Shown here piece by piece: positions 34,101 to 46,515 of a DNA stretch of 64,000 nucleotides. Position numbers and translations under genes: made by a program. Under the pieces are notes generated by a model. That model had not been told where the DNA came from. It saw only the letters and a list, made by a program, of their open reading frames with translations, and did not search any database. Source of the stretch: Plantago major (Eukaryota > Streptophyta > Magnoliopsida > Lamiales > Plantaginaceae); the NCBI GenBank assembly GCA_026545765.1, contig CM048839.1, positions 56,111,177 through 56,175,176 of the forward strand. Direction: 5' to 3'. The first letter of the stretch is position 1. The number at the start of each line of letters is the position of its first letter.

Positions 34101-36682
34101 GAAATTTTATCAAGAAAACTTTAAGTGACAAATCAGATATCTGAGAGGTCAATTACCTCCATGGGAGGCTCAGATACTTGTCTCTCAGAGACTTGTGCAG
34201 TCTCTGGAATCTTTTCTTGTGATGAAGGCCTTGATGCCTCATCAATTTCCATAAGTCTTGAGGATGTCGCAACTCTGTCCCCTTGCACTTCTACTTCTGA
34301 GTGAGCCTGTGAGTAGAGAGTATTGAGTAATTTAGAAGAAGTTTGAGATAACCCAAGGTGAAGAATTTTTATCACTGATTTTCATATATATATATATATA
34401 CCTTCATATGGGAAGGCTCAATGATGTGTTCTTCAGAAACCTTGTTGGTTTCTGGGTTCTTTTCTGGCATTTCTGCCTTATCTTCCTCTTTCTCAGTTGG
34501 AGCCTGTTAGAAACATTTACTTTAAGCACATGAACATATGACTAAAGAGTGTTACCTTAAGAATCAATTTATCACCTGTGACACAGGCTCAGATTTCTTA
34601 AGAGGTGAGGTTGGGGTATCCTCCTTCTCAGTTTCTGAGGCAAGCTTTCCAGCTTCCTCTTGTTTCTGTGTTTCTAACTCACCCTATAACAAAGAAATTT
34701 TATAAGTAACAAGATATATATAAGCATAAAGTTTCACAAGATGAGAGTTAAACCATTAAGTTACCTGATCCATGCCAAGCTGATTGGTCTCTGAAACTCG
34801 TGACCCTTCTATACTTTGGTCTTCTTGTTCCAGTAACACTTCTTTGTTTGAAGTTTCAGGTACTTCACACCTTTCCTGAGTGTGCAACTCAGTTGCCTCC
34901 CCTGGCTGATCATTCTGAGTAGATATCTCAGTTTGATCCCTCTCATTGAGTTGGGGAACCTGATCTTTTGCAGGATTTTCTTCAGCATACTGCATTGTTG
35001 GTAATTCAAAATGGAGTTCATTTACCATTTCATCAACCACTTGTGGCTGTTGTGGTTGTGGTTGTTGTGGTTATGCAGGCGAAGATTGGTCGATGAGAGT
35101 GTTCTTCCAGATTTTTAGATGTGGCGTTTCCATCAGCATCTGCCAGCACTAAAATACCACTCATCAGGGCCTTTTGAAGTTGTGCGTCAGAAACGTTCCC
35201 TGATGATGTGTTTGCACCAACAACCTTTGCTATAGGTGCTTGTTCAGCAACCTGAGGTGTAGGTTCTTCTTCAGAAACCTTTTCACCAGTTACTATTTCA
35301 GTAACCTTAGCCCTTTTTGTTCTTTCTAGGACTTGAGAGATGACTAGCTTCTCATCTTCATCGTCAGAGCTCTCATCAGCATTAGGAACAGATTGGTCCA
35401 TTACTCACAGGGTTTCTGCAGATAGGGCTTGGTGTTTTTCACCACTTTTGGCAGCATTTATGAGTTCATCAGCAAGGCTTTCTGTAATAGTCTTCACATT
35501 TCTGAAAGCAGTTTCTCTTGCTGAGTGTACTTGTTCAGTAGTTGATAACTCTTTTGCAGCATTGATGAGTTCATCTGCCTTTATGATCAGTTCATCGGCA
35601 AGGCCTGCAGATATCTGAGAATCGACAACCTCAATGGGTATGTCTTCTGATTTGCCAGCAGACTTCTTTCTTGAAGTTCTGGGCTTCTTGGTCGCAACCT
35701 TTTCTTCAAATACCTTTTCAGACTTTCGCTTCTTAGAACCTTTCTGAGACCCAGTAACCTTTTTTCAACAAGTTTGTATACTCATATTTGTAGAGTAGGT
35801 TACTGTTGGCTATTTCAGCCGTCTCTCCGAGCTCAATGCCAAGCTTCTCCAGCAAGTAGCATATCTTCAGACCATAGCCTACTGTGGCCTTTGGCTCAGC
35901 TAGTCCTTTGGCGATTTTAGGCTCGAAGCCTTGAATCTTCTTCACAAACTTCATGAAGGCGTACTTTCCCCAGTTAAAAGGGTTTTCCAGCCGTTTTTCT
36001 TGTTGATTCAGCAAGAACATCATGATCCATCGTTCTTGGCTTATCTGGTCAGCACCTCCTTGTAGACCATCAAAGCATCTGTGAAGAATGCAAGCCAATA
36101 CATCCCACTGAACCATCAGATGTCTGGTTCGGATGTCAGCAAGTTTGAATTCAGTGGGTGTATCTGATTTTTCAAGATCACACACGTCACTGTATAGTTC
36201 TTTAACACCTTCAAGGAGATCATCCTCCTTGGTGTTTATTTCAAAATCCTTTCCAAGTTTTTGAAACTCAAACAACTTACAGAAAGTTGTTAAGTCCAGA
36301 AGGATTTCCTTTCCTTGGACTGAGGTTTTGACAGACACTATTGCAGTGCCTTCAGAAACACAGGAAATTATCCTGGAGTTGTTGTAGAATTCCAACACAT
36401 CGAGTGATGAAATTCCACTTGGGGAGCAGATAGAAAACCCTTGATTTGTGCCTTTTCAAGCATGTCAAGAATCAGTTTTCTGTCGGTTTGGTTTTCAATT
36501 GCAGCCGTGAGGTATTCCTCAACCATGGCACCACCCCAAATCATTCTGTGATTTGAAGTCCAATGGTCAGGATTAAAATCTCCTACCAGTCGGTTGTTCA
36601 CAATAACCAACTCTGGTGCTTGCTTTTCGGCAGTACCAGTGGAGGATTGAGATTTCAGTGTAGAAGAATTCTTTGGGGCCAT
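31115..36682 (-). pseudogene. Tail gene copy 1 of Copia-B
   Basis: The most complete tail gene in the window by content, reading from ATG 36682 to a stop at 31115. The N-terminal domain spans 36682-35733, with a frame change near 36370. The Lys/Arg-rich cluster is near 35740-35650. Introns 1-5 lie at 34764-34684, 34575-34504, 34401-34307, 34156-34072 and 33954-33877. The coiled-coil part is at 33153-32842 (LEEEQQLHLQLEDQ). The C-terminal domain (31711-31115) contains WILELKHLL, INTNHIKAWLDFE, CPYGKPDDVHR and DYSDDIKRFGDRKFAD. Frames break near 33200-33600, where CHG-type errors are dense, and near 32500, where part of the coiled-coil to basic region is lost. Function unknown; the domain order argues for a soluble nuclear protein rather than an envelope. 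Confidence 0.82.
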
Positions 36683-36872
36683 CTCTTTATATAGTGTAGA
36701 GAATTTGGATTGGTGTTTGAAAGAGATTTGATTCAGTAATTCTTTGCAGAAAAACTTAATCTTGATTTGCAGAGATTGTAGAAGATTTGCAGAGAATCAA
36801 GAGAAGGTTTTGCTATTTTTGTGCAAGTCGGAATTTTGGATTAGGCGAAAGTGATTTCTTTTGCCAAAATCC

Positions 36873-36882
36873 TATATATATA
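36873..36882 (-). promoter_or_regulatory. Internal TATA box, tail gene copy 1
   Basis: TATATATATA, about 190 bp before the ATG at 36682, matching the box in Copia-A. A pyrimidine-rich leader follows on the minus strand. Confidence 0.6.
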
Positions 36883-37320
36883 GCAATAGAATTTCAACGG
36901 ACAAATACATACGAATTGATTTTGTACGTATCTGTGATTTGCAAGCAGGCGTGAGCAAAAGCTACTTTGGCATTAAATGCAAAGTGGGCTTTGTCAGAAT
37001 TTTTACAGTCCACTATTTACTATGAATTAATTTCCACTGTATAGATCAATCGCTTAATTTCATCAAGGGTCACCATTGCTTCTTCAACAATGATCACAAT
37101 CAACAAGTGTAATTGTGCCCATTTAATGAATTTTGGCTATTAGCTATCTGAATCACGTTTGTGTATGACCAAGAACACTGTTTGCATCTGAATCTGTCTT
37201 ATACTTGGGATTTTTCAAGTTTTTTTTATCAAGATAGAAATAAATGCGAATTTCAAGAGAGTAGTTGACTGCAGATAGTTGTACTATTCTCCTTTGTGTT
37301 CACCATTTATAGAGTGATTC

Positions 37321-37459
37321 AGATATCTGAGTTCCCGTTTCAGAGATCTTAAGCTGTCTTTTTGCTCTTTAGCCTTTTTGACTTCTGGATACCCGTTCCA
37401 GATTTCTCTTTTCTCTTCTCTGGATGCCCGTTCCAGATACATGAACTCTATCAGTTCAT
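37321..37459 (-). ncRNA. Hairpin array after RNase H, Copia-B block 1
   Basis: On the minus strand: ATGAACT/AGTTCAT hairpin over the pol stop codon (37459-37441), CTGGAACGGGCATCCAG (37436-37420), CTGGAACGGGTATCCAG (37401-37385) and a CTGA...TCAG hairpin with ACGGGAA loop (about 37345-37325). Loops match the array in Copia-A. Confidence 0.6.
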
Positions 37460-37860
37460 TGGTAGTTCCATTAGTCCAAGACAATGTCTCAAGGCTAAGA
37501 ATCTACTTTCTTGTAGTGGCTTAGTGAAGATATCTGCAAGTTGGTCTTCAGTGCCACTCTTGAGTATCTCTATATTGCCTTTTTCAACATGGTCTCTGAT
37601 GAAGTGATGTTTAACATCAATATGCTTTGTTCTGGCATGAAATTTAGGATTCTGTGTAATTGCAATAGCACTTGTGTTGTCACAGAAAATGGGAGTTTTC
37701 TCTTCATCGAGTCCATAGTCTTTAAGTTGTTGTTGTATCCACAGAATTTGTGTTGCACAACAACCAGCATCAATATAGTCAGCCTCTGTGGTAGAAGTTG
37801 CAATTGAGTTTTGCTTCTTGCTAAACCACGAGATAAGTCTAGTACCCAGAAACTGACAAG
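37451..37860 (-). pseudogene. pol: RNase H fragment of Copia-B block 1
   Basis: The C-terminal end of copia pol only: the frames carry QILWIQQQL, CDNTSAIAI, a KFHARTKH block and the TKPLQESRFL end, then the stop near 37453-37451. The 5' side ends abruptly at 37860/37861, where it joins LTR sequence with a short T microhomology. Everything upstream in this block (gag, PR, IN, RT) is absent. Frame breaks also present. Confidence 0.85.
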
Positions 37861-38598
37861 TTTGAATAGTATTCGTTAGGCTTAAATCAAATTCAAACTA
37901 TTGATATCTGTGTATAGTACTGTAGCAGGTTTGTCTTCTTCTTCAGAAGCTACCGTTGCTTTTGTTCAGACATCTCTGTCCGTGCATTAAATGCATTGTA
38001 CAGTACTTTTTGTCCTATAGTGCCAATGGAACTATGCTTTGTATCAGAGACAACTTTGATCAGATTTCTCTGATTCTTTGCACGTTCTTATCTTTAACTT
38101 CAGATACCACTTTTATTGAAACAACTTTGTTTGCAATATATATATTTCTTTTTCAGAAATGTGGTTAAAGCTCAAGGTATCTGAGAATAGATATCTGTGG
38201 ACACTTTCCTTGTTTTCAGATAGACCTTTTATTTCTCAGATATCTCTTGTGACACAGTTTGTTTAAAACTATTCGTGTCTTCAAGATATCTGGCCAAGGT
38301 ATCTGTAAAACTGTTTCAATAATCTTGTGCAGTTTCTTCAAGTCTTCAAATTCATTGAACTTGTTCTGCCTCGATGTCTTCTTCTTGGTCTTCTCTTCAT
38401 AAAATAAAAATTACATTTTGAAACCTAACATCCTACACAAGAGTAGCTAGACTATCATACTTAGTGGGTTTCCTCTTTTACAATGTTCAAGTGAACCAAG
38501 AGTACTAATCACCTTTCTGAGACTAAGATAAGTCATCATGTTGCTAATCAAAATCTAAACCGATATTTCTAACAAAATATGTAACAAATTTCCTAACA
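37861..38598 (-). repeat. LTR fragment inside Copia-B
   Basis: The first about 740 bp of a family LTR. On the minus strand it starts exactly at the LTR terminus TGTTAGGAAATTTG (38598) and runs to within the U3/TATA region, where it is cut at 37861. It joins tail-gene sequence at 38599 right after AAAAAGGGA. The exact terminus suggests that this was the end of an inserted element. Confidence 0.85.
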
Positions 38599-41500
38599 TC
38601 CCTTTTTGGGAGGAGGATGGTACTTCTTTTGAAGATGATGCAGCCTTAGCATCATACTTAATTTCAGATACTTCTTCAGTATCGAGTTCTTTGGTGATGG
38701 CATTTACAGCATCCTGTAGCTCTTTAACCTCAGAGTAAGCAATCATCTCTTGCAGATATTTATCTTGTAGTTGGTCAAGCTTGTCTCTGGATTTAGCTAT
38801 CTGGTCTTCCAGTTGAAGATGGAGCTGTTGTTCTTCTTCCAACAGTTATGAGTTGGCGATTCGGATTGAGTATTCAACAATTTCTGAGCGATTTCCTCAG
38901 AATCCTCAACTACTTGTTCAGTATTAACCTTTTGTTGGGAAGGTGGACGAGTTGACTTTTGAGGAGATGGAGACGGAGATTTCTGTGCTTTCCTCTCAGT
39001 TTGCTTTTCAGCAGTTGAGGCATGATTTCTTTGTGAAATTCCTCCGGTCCCTGGTGCAGGGGCATCATCATCATCCTTTTTGTCTATGTCATCCTTTTGG
39101 TGATGGTCAGTGGGAGGTTCATCGAAGTCGTTTTCGTTTATCTCTTCCTCCTCACCATCTTCAGATACAAGATTAATCACTTCAGGAATAGTGATCTTCT
39201 GCCCATTAACCTCATCTTGTTCAGAAGGTATAAATTGCGATTATGCAGGGCGAGCGGCTTGAATGCCATCTGTAATCTTGTCTGACCATCTGCCTGTTCA
39301 AAGGCTTGTATCAAACTGTGTGCCACTTCTCTGGAGAAATCCTTATGCAATAGAGCAATCGTATGTCTTTACAGGGAACATTGCATGGATATATGTCTCC
39401 AAGTCAAGAGCTCGTGCTCGTCTGGTTGGTTGATCTGTGATTCTCAATATTTCAGAGAGATCAGAGCACATTAACCTTTGCCATTTCTTGAAGCATTGAA
39501 TATGCTTTGGCAGGGTTTGAGCTTTGAAGAAGGGAAGTAGGTCCCTTTTCTCATCATTGGGAGCCTGCTTTGCACTCGTTTGAGCCTGAAAGAAAGAGTT
39601 TTGAGTGAGCTTCAAAACTTTTATAGATATCTGAGTAGAAGGGTAGTTTAGTTTCTGAGTTACCTGAGTAAGTACTTCAGGCTCAGAGACTTGTGCTACT
39701 GAGACAATTGGTGTCTCAGATATCTTGTTGTGAGGTGGAGACTTGGAAGTCTGGTCCTCATCAACCTTTCTTTCTTGAACCTGAGAATTAAAATTATCAC
39801 AATACTTAGGAAATTTTATCAAGAAAACTTTAAGTGACAAATCAGGTATCTGAGAGGTCAATTACCTCCATGGGAGGCTCAGATACTTGTCTCTCAGAGA
39901 CTTGTGCAGTTTCTGGAATCTTTTCTTGTGATGAAGGTCTTGATGCCGGGGATGTCGCAACTCTGTCCCCTTGCACTTCTACTTCTGAGTGAGCCTGTGA
40001 GTAGAAAGTATTGAGTAATTTAGAAGAAGTTTAAGATAAACCAAGGTGAAGAATGTTTTATCACTGATTTTCATGTACCTTCATGCTAGAAGGCTCAATG
40101 ATGTGTTCTTCAGAAACCTTGTCGTTCTCTGGGTTTGTCTCTGGCATTTTTGCCTTATCTTCCTTTTTCTCAGTTGGAGCCTGTTAGAAACATTTACTTT
40201 AAATGATTAAGCACATAAACATATGACTGAAAAGTGTTATCTTAAGAATCAATTTATCACCTGTGGCACAGGCTCATATTTCTTAAGAGGTGAGGTTGAG
40301 GGAACCTCCTTCTCAGTTTCTGAGGCAAGCTTTCCAGCTTCCTCTTGTTTCTGTGTTTCTAACTCAGCCTGTAACAAATAAATTTTATATAAGTATCAAG
40401 ATATACAAGCTTAAAATTTTTCACATGGTAGGAGTTAAACCATTCAGCTACCTGAGCATTGTCAGGCTGATTGGTCTCTGGAACTTGTGACCCTTTTATA
40501 CTTTGGTCTTCTTGTTCCAGTACAGCTTCTTTGTTTGAAGTTTTAGGCACTTCACACTTTTCCTGAGTGTGCAACTCAGTTGCCTCCCCTGGTTGATCAT
40601 TCTGAGTAGATGTCTCAGTTTGATCCCTCTCATTTAGTTGGGGAACCTGCTCTTTTGCAGGATTTTCTTCAGCATACTGCATTGCTGGTAATTCGAAATG
40701 GAGTTCATTTACCATTTCATCAACCACTTGTGGCTGTTGTGGTTGTGGTTGTTGTGGTTGTCTGGAAGCAGAAGATCGGTCAGTAGAGTGTTCTTCCAGA
40801 TTTTTAGATGTGGCATTTCCATCAGCATCTGCCAGCACTAAATTACCACTCAACAGGGCTTTTTGAAGTTGTGCGTAAGAAACGTACCCTGATGATGTGT
40901 TTGCACCAACAACCTTTGCTATAGTTGCGTGTTCAGCAACCTGAGGTGTAGGTTTTTCTTCAGAAACCTTATCACTAGTTACTGTTACAGTAACCTTAGC
41001 CCGTTTTGATCTTTCTAGGACTTGAGATGACTAGTTCATCATCTTCATCGTTAGAGCTCTCATCAGCATTAGGAACTGATTGGTCCATAATTCCTGCAGT
41101 TTCTGCAGATAAGGCTTGGTGTTTTTCACCACTTTTGGCAGCATTTATGAGTTCATCAGCAAGGCTTTCTGCAATAGTCTTCACATTTCTGAAAGCACTT
41201 TCTCTTGCTGAGTCTACTTGTTCAGTAGTTGATAACTCTTTTGCAGCATTGATGAGTTGATCTGCCTTTATCAGTTCATCGGCAATGCCTGCAGATATCT
41301 GAGAATCGACAACCTCAATGGGTGTGTCTTCTGATTTTCCAGCAGACTTCTTTCTTGAAGTTCTGGGCTTCTTGGTGCAACCTTTTCTTCAGATACCTTT
41401 TCAGACTTTCGCTTCTTAGAACCTTTCTGAGACCTAGTAACCTTTTTCATCAAGTTTGTATACTCATATTTGTAGAGTAGGTTACTGTTGGCTATTTCAG

Positions 41501-42361
41501 CCGTCTCTCTGAGCTCAATGCCAAGCTTCTACAGCAAGTAGCATATCCTCAGACCATAGCCTACTGTGGCCTTTGGCTCAGCTAGTCCTTTGGCGATCAT
41601 AGGTCCGAAGCCTTGAATCTTCTTCACAAACTTCATGAAGGCGTACTTTCCCCAGTTAAAGGGGTTTTCCAGCCTTTTGTCTTGTTGATTCAGCAAGAAC
41701 ATCATGATCCATCGTTCTTGGCTTATCTGGTCAGCACCTCCTTGTAGATCATCAAAGCATCTGTGAAGAATGCAAGCCAATACATCCCAGTGAACCATCA
41801 GATGTCTGGTTCGGATGTCAGCAAGCTTGAACTCAGTGGGTGTATCTGATTTTTCAAGATCACACACGTCACTGTACAATTGTTTAACACCTTCAAGGAG
41901 ATCATCATCCTTGGTGTTTATTTTAAAATCCTTTCCAAGATTTTGAAACTCGAACAACTTACAGAAAGTTGTTAAGTCCAGAAGGATTTCCTTTCCTTGG
42001 ACTGAGGTTTTGACAGACACTATTGCAGTGCCTTCAGAAACACAGGAAATTATCCTGGAGTTGTTGTAGAATTCCAACACATCGAGTGATGAAATTCCAC
42101 TTGGCAGCGAGATAGAAAACCCTTGATTTGTGCCTTTTCAAGCATGTCAAGAATCGACTTTACGGCGACGGTTCTCTATGCGGTCGTGAGGTATTCCGCA
42201 ACCATGGCACCACCCCAAATCATTCTGTGATTTGAAGTCCAATGATCAGGATTAAAATCTCCTACAAGTCGGTTGTTCACAATAACCAACTCTGGTGCTT
42301 GCTTTTCAGCAGTACCAGTGGAGGATTGAGATTTCTGTGTGGAAGAATTCTTTGGAGCCAT
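38599..42361 (-). pseudogene. Tail gene copy 2 of Copia-B, 3' end missing
   Basis: Starts at ATG 42361 and is truncated at 38599 in the Lys-rich stretch after the coiled coil, so the C-terminal domain is absent. N-terminal domain 42361-41529, with a damaged patch at 42140-42190. Nuclear-signal-like cluster near 41440-41330. Gln/Pro patch at about 40770-40720. Introns 1-5: 40451-40369, 40260-40181, 40078-39995, 39865-39781 and 39663-39586. Acidic Asp/Glu stretch at 39180-39040, coiled coil at 38842-38600. Very similar to copy 1, with its own small indels. It lies directly downstream of Copia-B pol, so it is the original tail gene of this element. Confidence 0.82.
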
Positions 42362-42550
42362 CTCTTTATATAGTGTAGGGATTTGGATTGGTGTTTGAAA
42401 GAGATTTGATTCAGTAATTCTTTGCAGAAAAACTTAATCTTGATTTGCAGAGATTGTAGAAGGTTTGCAGAGAAACAAGAGAAGGTTTTGCTATTTTTGT
42501 GCAAGTCGGAATTTTGGATTAGGCGAAAGTGATTTCTTTTGCCAAAATCC

Positions 42551-42560
42551 TATATATATA
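42551..42560 (-). promoter_or_regulatory. Internal TATA box, tail gene copy 2
   Basis: TATATATATA about 190 bp before the ATG at 42361, same context as the other three copies. Confidence 0.6.
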
Positions 42561-43000
42561 GCAAGGAATCTCAACAGACAAATACATACAAATTGATTTT
42601 GTGTGTACGTATCTGTGATTTGCAAGCAGGCGTGAGCAAAAGCTAGTTCGGCATTAAATGCAAAGTGGGCTTTGTCAGAATTTTTCTGATCCACTATTTA
42701 CTGTGAATTAATTTCCACCGTATAGATCAATCGCTTAATTTCATCAAGGGTCACCATTGCTTCTTCAGCAATGATCACAATCAACAAGTGTAATTGTGCC
42801 CATTTAATGAATTTTGGCTATTAGCTATCTGAATCACGTTTTTGTATGACCAAGAACACTGTTTGCATCTGAATCTGTCTTATACTTAGTATTTTTCCAA
42901 GTTTTTCATCAAGATAGAAATAATGCGAATTTGAAGAGAGTAGTTGACTGCAGATAGTTGTACTATTCTCCTTTTGTGTTCCCCGTTTATAGAGTGTTTC
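42561..43000 (-). other. Spacer between Copia-B pol and tail gene
   Basis: AT-rich, no open frame of note. Closely matches 36890-37320 in block 1 and 63501-63939 in Copia-D. It contains a purine/pyrimidine-mixed stretch without motifs I can name. Confidence 0.45.
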
Positions 43001-43140
43001 AGATATCTGAATTCCCGTCTCAGAGATCTTAAGCTGTCTTTTTGCTCTTTAGCCTTTTTTTGACTTCTGGATACCCGTTCCAGATTTCTCTTTTCTCTTC
43101 TCTGGATGCCCGTTCCAGATTCCTGAACTCTTTCAGTTCA
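43001..43140 (-). ncRNA. Hairpin array after Copia-B pol
   Basis: Minus strand: TGAACT/AGTTCA over the pol stop (43140-43124), CTGGAACGGGCATCCAG (about 43117-43101), CTGGAACGGGTATCCAG (about 43083-43067) and CTGAG/ACGGGAA/TTCAG (about 43024-43008). The last stem has a G-U pair where block 1 has an A/C mismatch and Copia-A has a G-C pair. Confidence 0.6.
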
Positions 43141-46100
43141 TTGGTAGTTCCATTAGTCCAAGACTATGTCTTAAGGCTAAGAATCTACTTTCTTGTAGTG
43201 GCTTAGTGAAGATATCTGCAAGTTGGTCTTCAGTACCAATCTTGAGTATCTCTATATTGCCTTTTTCAACATGGTCTCTGATGAAGTGATGTCTAACATC
43301 AATATGCTTTGTTCTGGCATGAAATTTAGGATTCTGTGTGATCGCAATAGCACTTGTGTTGTCACAGAAAATGGGAGTTTTCTCTTCATCGAGTCCGTAG
43401 TCTTTAAGTTGTTGTTGTATCCACAGAATTTGTGTTGCACAACAACCAGCAGCAATATATTCAGCCTCTGTGGTAGAAGTTTCAATTGAGTTTTGCTTCT
43501 TGCTAAACCACGTGATAAGTCTAGTACCCAGAAACTGACAAGTTCCTGAGGTGCTTTTCCTATCAGCGATGATCGCATAATCGTGATCGAGTACCTGGCT
43601 AAACTCAATCCGCTTTCTTTAGGATACCACAATCCTACATCTACTGTACCTTTTACATACCTTAATATTTTCATAGCAATGTTGTTGTGTGTTTGCATCG
43701 GGTTTGTCTGAAATCTAGCACACACTCCAACGGCGTATTGAATATCAGGTCTACTTGCAGTGAGGTAAAGTAGTGAACCTATCAATTTCCTATACTTATG
43801 TTCTTCAACACTCTTGTCTGAGTCAGTATAGGTCATTTGGTTCCAATGCTCATAGGTATCTTAGCATTCTTTTTAGAAGGCTTAAGATTGAATTTTGTGA
43901 GCATATCTTTTGCATACTTTGTTTGACTAATGAATATTCCATCATTGAGTTTCTTGACTTGCAATCCTAGAAAATAATTCATTTCTCCCATCATGCTCAT
44001 CTCAAACTTACTTTTCATGAGATTTGCAAAGTCATTACAAAGTTGCTTGTCCTTAGATCCAAATATGATGTCATCAACATATACTTGAACTAAGAGTAGT
44101 TTTCCATCATGATTTAAGGTAAATAAAGTTTTATCAACTTCACCTTTCTTGAAACCACTTTACAGAAGGTATTTGGCCAAAGTGTCATACCATGCTCTTG
44201 GAGCCTGTTTCAGTCCATACAGAGCTTTCTGTAGTTTATAGACCATTCTACTTTCTGAGGAAACTTCAAAGCCAGGTGGTTGTTCAACATAAACTTCTTC
44301 TACAAGTTCACCGTTCAAGAATGCACTTTTGACATCCATCTGATAAACTTTAAAATCTTTATGAGCTGCAAAGGCTAGAAAGAGACTTATTGCATCAAAT
44401 CTGGCAACTGGTGCATATGACTCATCAAAATCTAAGCCTTCAGTCTGGGTAAATCCCTTGGCAACCAATCTTGCTTTGTTTCTGGTTATTTCACCAGATT
44501 CATTCATTTTGTTTCTGAAAACCCATTTAGTTCCAATCACAGATATTCCTTCCACAAATGGAACTAATTTCCAGACTTTATTTCTCTCAAATTGATCCAA
44601 CTCTTCTTGCATTACAGAGATCCAGTCTTGGTCTCCTAATGCTTCTTCTATATTTTTGGGTTCAATATTTGAGATGAAACATCCAAAGAGAGAATTAGCA
44701 TTTTCAGCTATTGCTCTCCTAGTCCTAACACCTTGATTAATTGGTCCAATCACATCTTTTGCAGGATGATCCTTGATCCATCTCATCATAGGTTTAGTGC
44801 TAGTAGGATCAATATCCAAATGATTTGAATGTGAATCACTGGGATTTTTATTTGATACTTTTTCAGTATCTAAGACATTTTGCTCCTCAGAAGGGCAATT
44901 AATGTCTGACACTTGTTCAGTGTTTGAGATATCTGGAACATGTCTTTCAGAGAGATTATTTCCAGAGATAGCTTCATGATGAATATTTTCAGTTTCCATT
45001 TCTGGAAGTTTCATAGGAAATTCTTCATCATGTTTGTGAGTCATCTTGTTGTTACTAGGCATATCAAGCTTTTCTACGTCAGAGTCATCCTCACTTTCCG
45101 TAATGATGTTTCTCCTTTCTGAGGATTCTTCTTCAGAATCCCTCAACATTAGTTCTTTGAACCTTTCTGAGAGTTCATCATTAGGAGGTGTTTTCTTACT
45201 TCCTTCATAGAATACAACATGAACTGATTCTTCAATTTTCTTTATTCTTTTGTTGTAAATTCTGTAGGCTTTGCTATTCGTGGAATAACCAAGAAATACA
45301 CTTTCATTTGCCTTTGGTTGAAATGTTCTCATATAATCTTTTCCATTGTTTAGAACAAAACATCTACAACCAAATACTCTCAGATGTTTGATATTAGGGG
45401 GTCTACCAACCAAGATTTCATAAGGGGTCTTGTCATGGTGTTTATTTATCAAACATCTGTTCTGAGTGTAGCAGGCTGTGTTTACAGCTTCAACCCAATA
45501 AACTTCACTTATTTCAGTGTCAGCTAGCATTGTCCTTGCAGCTTCTTTAAGGCATCTGTTTTTCCTTTCTGCAACACCATTTTGTTGAGGTGTTCTTACA
45601 GAGGAAAGTTGGTGTTGTATACCTTTGCAGGTACAAAACTCCTTTATGTACTGGTTGACAAACTCAGTACCATGGTCTGTTTTGATTGTAGATACCTTGT
45701 CATTTTTCATGACTTCAAGCTTTTTCAGCAAGTTTGGTATCTCCACCCTGGCATCAGATTTGTGTTTCAGAAATACAACCCAAGTGAATCTTGAGAAGTC
45801 ATCTACAACAACCAGACCATATTTCTTTCCTGCATAACTAGTTACAGATGATTTAAAAAGATCCATATGTAGTAGTTGCAGTGGTCTAACACTAGAGTGT
45901 CTAGTTTTGGACTTGAAAGAGATTTTGGATTGTTTCCCCATCTGACATGCAGAACATATACCATCCTTTTTGAAAGACGTTTTGGGAAGGCCAACGACTA
46001 ACTCTTTCTTGGCAAGTTTGTTCAGAGTTTTGAAGTTCAAGTGACTCATTCTTTTGTGCCATAACCAGTGCTCTTCCGTGTGACCAGATTGACTCACCAT

Positions 46101-46489
46101 GAGACATTCTTCAGTTGTGGCAGATGCCCAATCGGAACATAAAGACTGCCTTTCCGCCGAGCAACCAAGACTGTCTGCTTTGACTCATTGTCAATTAGTT
46201 TGCAGTATTTTGCTTTGAATTTTTTAGTAAAACCTTTGTCTGCAAACTGGCTCATGCTAAATAGATTATATTTCAAATCCTTAACATGTAATACGTCAGT
46301 GATTGTTAATGTTCCCAATTTGACGTTGCCAAATCCCAGAGAGGGATTTAATTCTCCTCCAGCAAATCTGATATCTGGTCCTGTGTTGTAAGCTTTGTAA
46401 TCGACCAGATTTGCTTTGTCTCCTGTCATGTGCTTTCCGCATCCACTATCAAACAGCCATTGTGCTTTAGTCCAGGAAGCATTCTGCAC
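43133..46489 (-). pseudogene. pol: Copia-B pol (PR-IN-RT-RH), nearly full length
   Basis: The best preserved pol here. The protease has WLFDSGCGKHMTGD near 46450. The HHCC zinc region ([10 protein letters not shown] to CSACQ) is at about 46070-45940. The integrase core has its DDE triad in [15 protein letters not shown] and VAERKN (45900-45520). RT has [32 protein letters not shown] and [11 protein letters not shown] (44580-44180). The 646-residue frame 46100-44160 ends at a TAA where Copia-A has GAA, before the YVDD motif near 44080, so RT is cut. RNase H (43836-43133) continues with frameshifts near 43560. There is also a frame change near 46095. The integrase-RT linker is Ser/Asp/Glu-rich. 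Confidence 0.93.
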
Positions 46490-46515
46490 ATAATAGGGAA
46501 CAGGAGATTAGGTTC

